From: Sulfurospirillum sp. UBA2217
GTDB lineage: Bacteria; Campylobacterota; Campylobacteria; Campylobacterales; Sulfurospirillaceae
DNA: 6,280 bases
Direction of reading: 5' to 3'
Assembly: GCA_002328495.1 (NCBI GenBank)
Contig: DCUJ01000006.1
Location: 29,827 to 36,106 of the forward strand
Shown here: positions 6,253-6,280 of the stretch, in pieces
Layout: every line of letters starts with the position of its first letter
Position numbering within the stretch: the first letter of the stretch is position 1
Notes under the pieces: generated by a model
The model's database searches: none
What the model saw: only the letters and a program-made list of their open reading frames with translations
Told to the model about the DNA's origin: nothing
Made by a program: the position numbers and the translations under genes

Positions 6253-6280
6253 TCGCCCGTTACATGTAAAGCTTAACCAA

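Noticed and set aside
6232..6256. GCGAC/GTCGC inverted repeat considered as a terminator of the PilZ gene
   Set aside because: The arms are only 5 bp with a 15-base loop, the repeat overlaps the last codons, and no T-run follows on the plus strand.

Overview
The window looks like a chromosomal segment of a Campylobacterota (Epsilonproteobacteria) member, plausibly a Sulfurospirillum-like free-living species. The reasons are the moderately A+T-rich composition, extended -10 promoters (TGCTAAAAT) with weak or T-rich -35 regions, a murA-moeA gene pair that as I recall is also adjacent in Campylobacter jejuni, and a multidomain PilZ protein of a style common in that phylum. This placement is inference; no database search was possible.

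Layout, left to right. The left edge cuts through the 5' end of a minus-strand tRNA gene (about 1-22, most likely tRNA-Gly) that has a well-formed promoter at 35-63. Next comes a minus-strand block that reads right to left: murA (4250-2988, first committed step of peptidoglycan synthesis), moeA (2985-1750, molybdenum insertion into molybdopterin) and a transmembrane methyl-accepting chemotaxis protein (1698-73). murA and moeA are separated by 2 bp and look translationally coupled. The chemoreceptor follows 51 bp later with its own ribosome binding site. No terminator hairpin is visible between moeA, the chemoreceptor gene and the tRNA.

A 103-bp divergent intergenic region (4251-4353) holds a candidate promoter for each direction and a 17-bp inverted repeat lying on the candidate murA -10 element. 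To its right, on the plus strand, is a 632-residue protein (4354-6252). It reads as a receiver-like domain, a PAS-like domain, a GGDEF-fold domain that has lost its catalytic motif, and a C-terminal PilZ module. It is therefore more likely a cyclic-di-GMP effector than a diguanylate cyclase. The last 28 bp may hold the final codons of a convergent minus-strand gene, but this is too short to call.

The genes do not form one pathway. murA and moeA are housekeeping and cofactor genes. The chemoreceptor and the PilZ protein both fit the control of motility or lifestyle, but their proximity may be coincidental. No mobile element, CRISPR array, phage gene or clearly new system is seen. The most unusual item is the degenerate receiver-PAS-GGDEF-PilZ protein.
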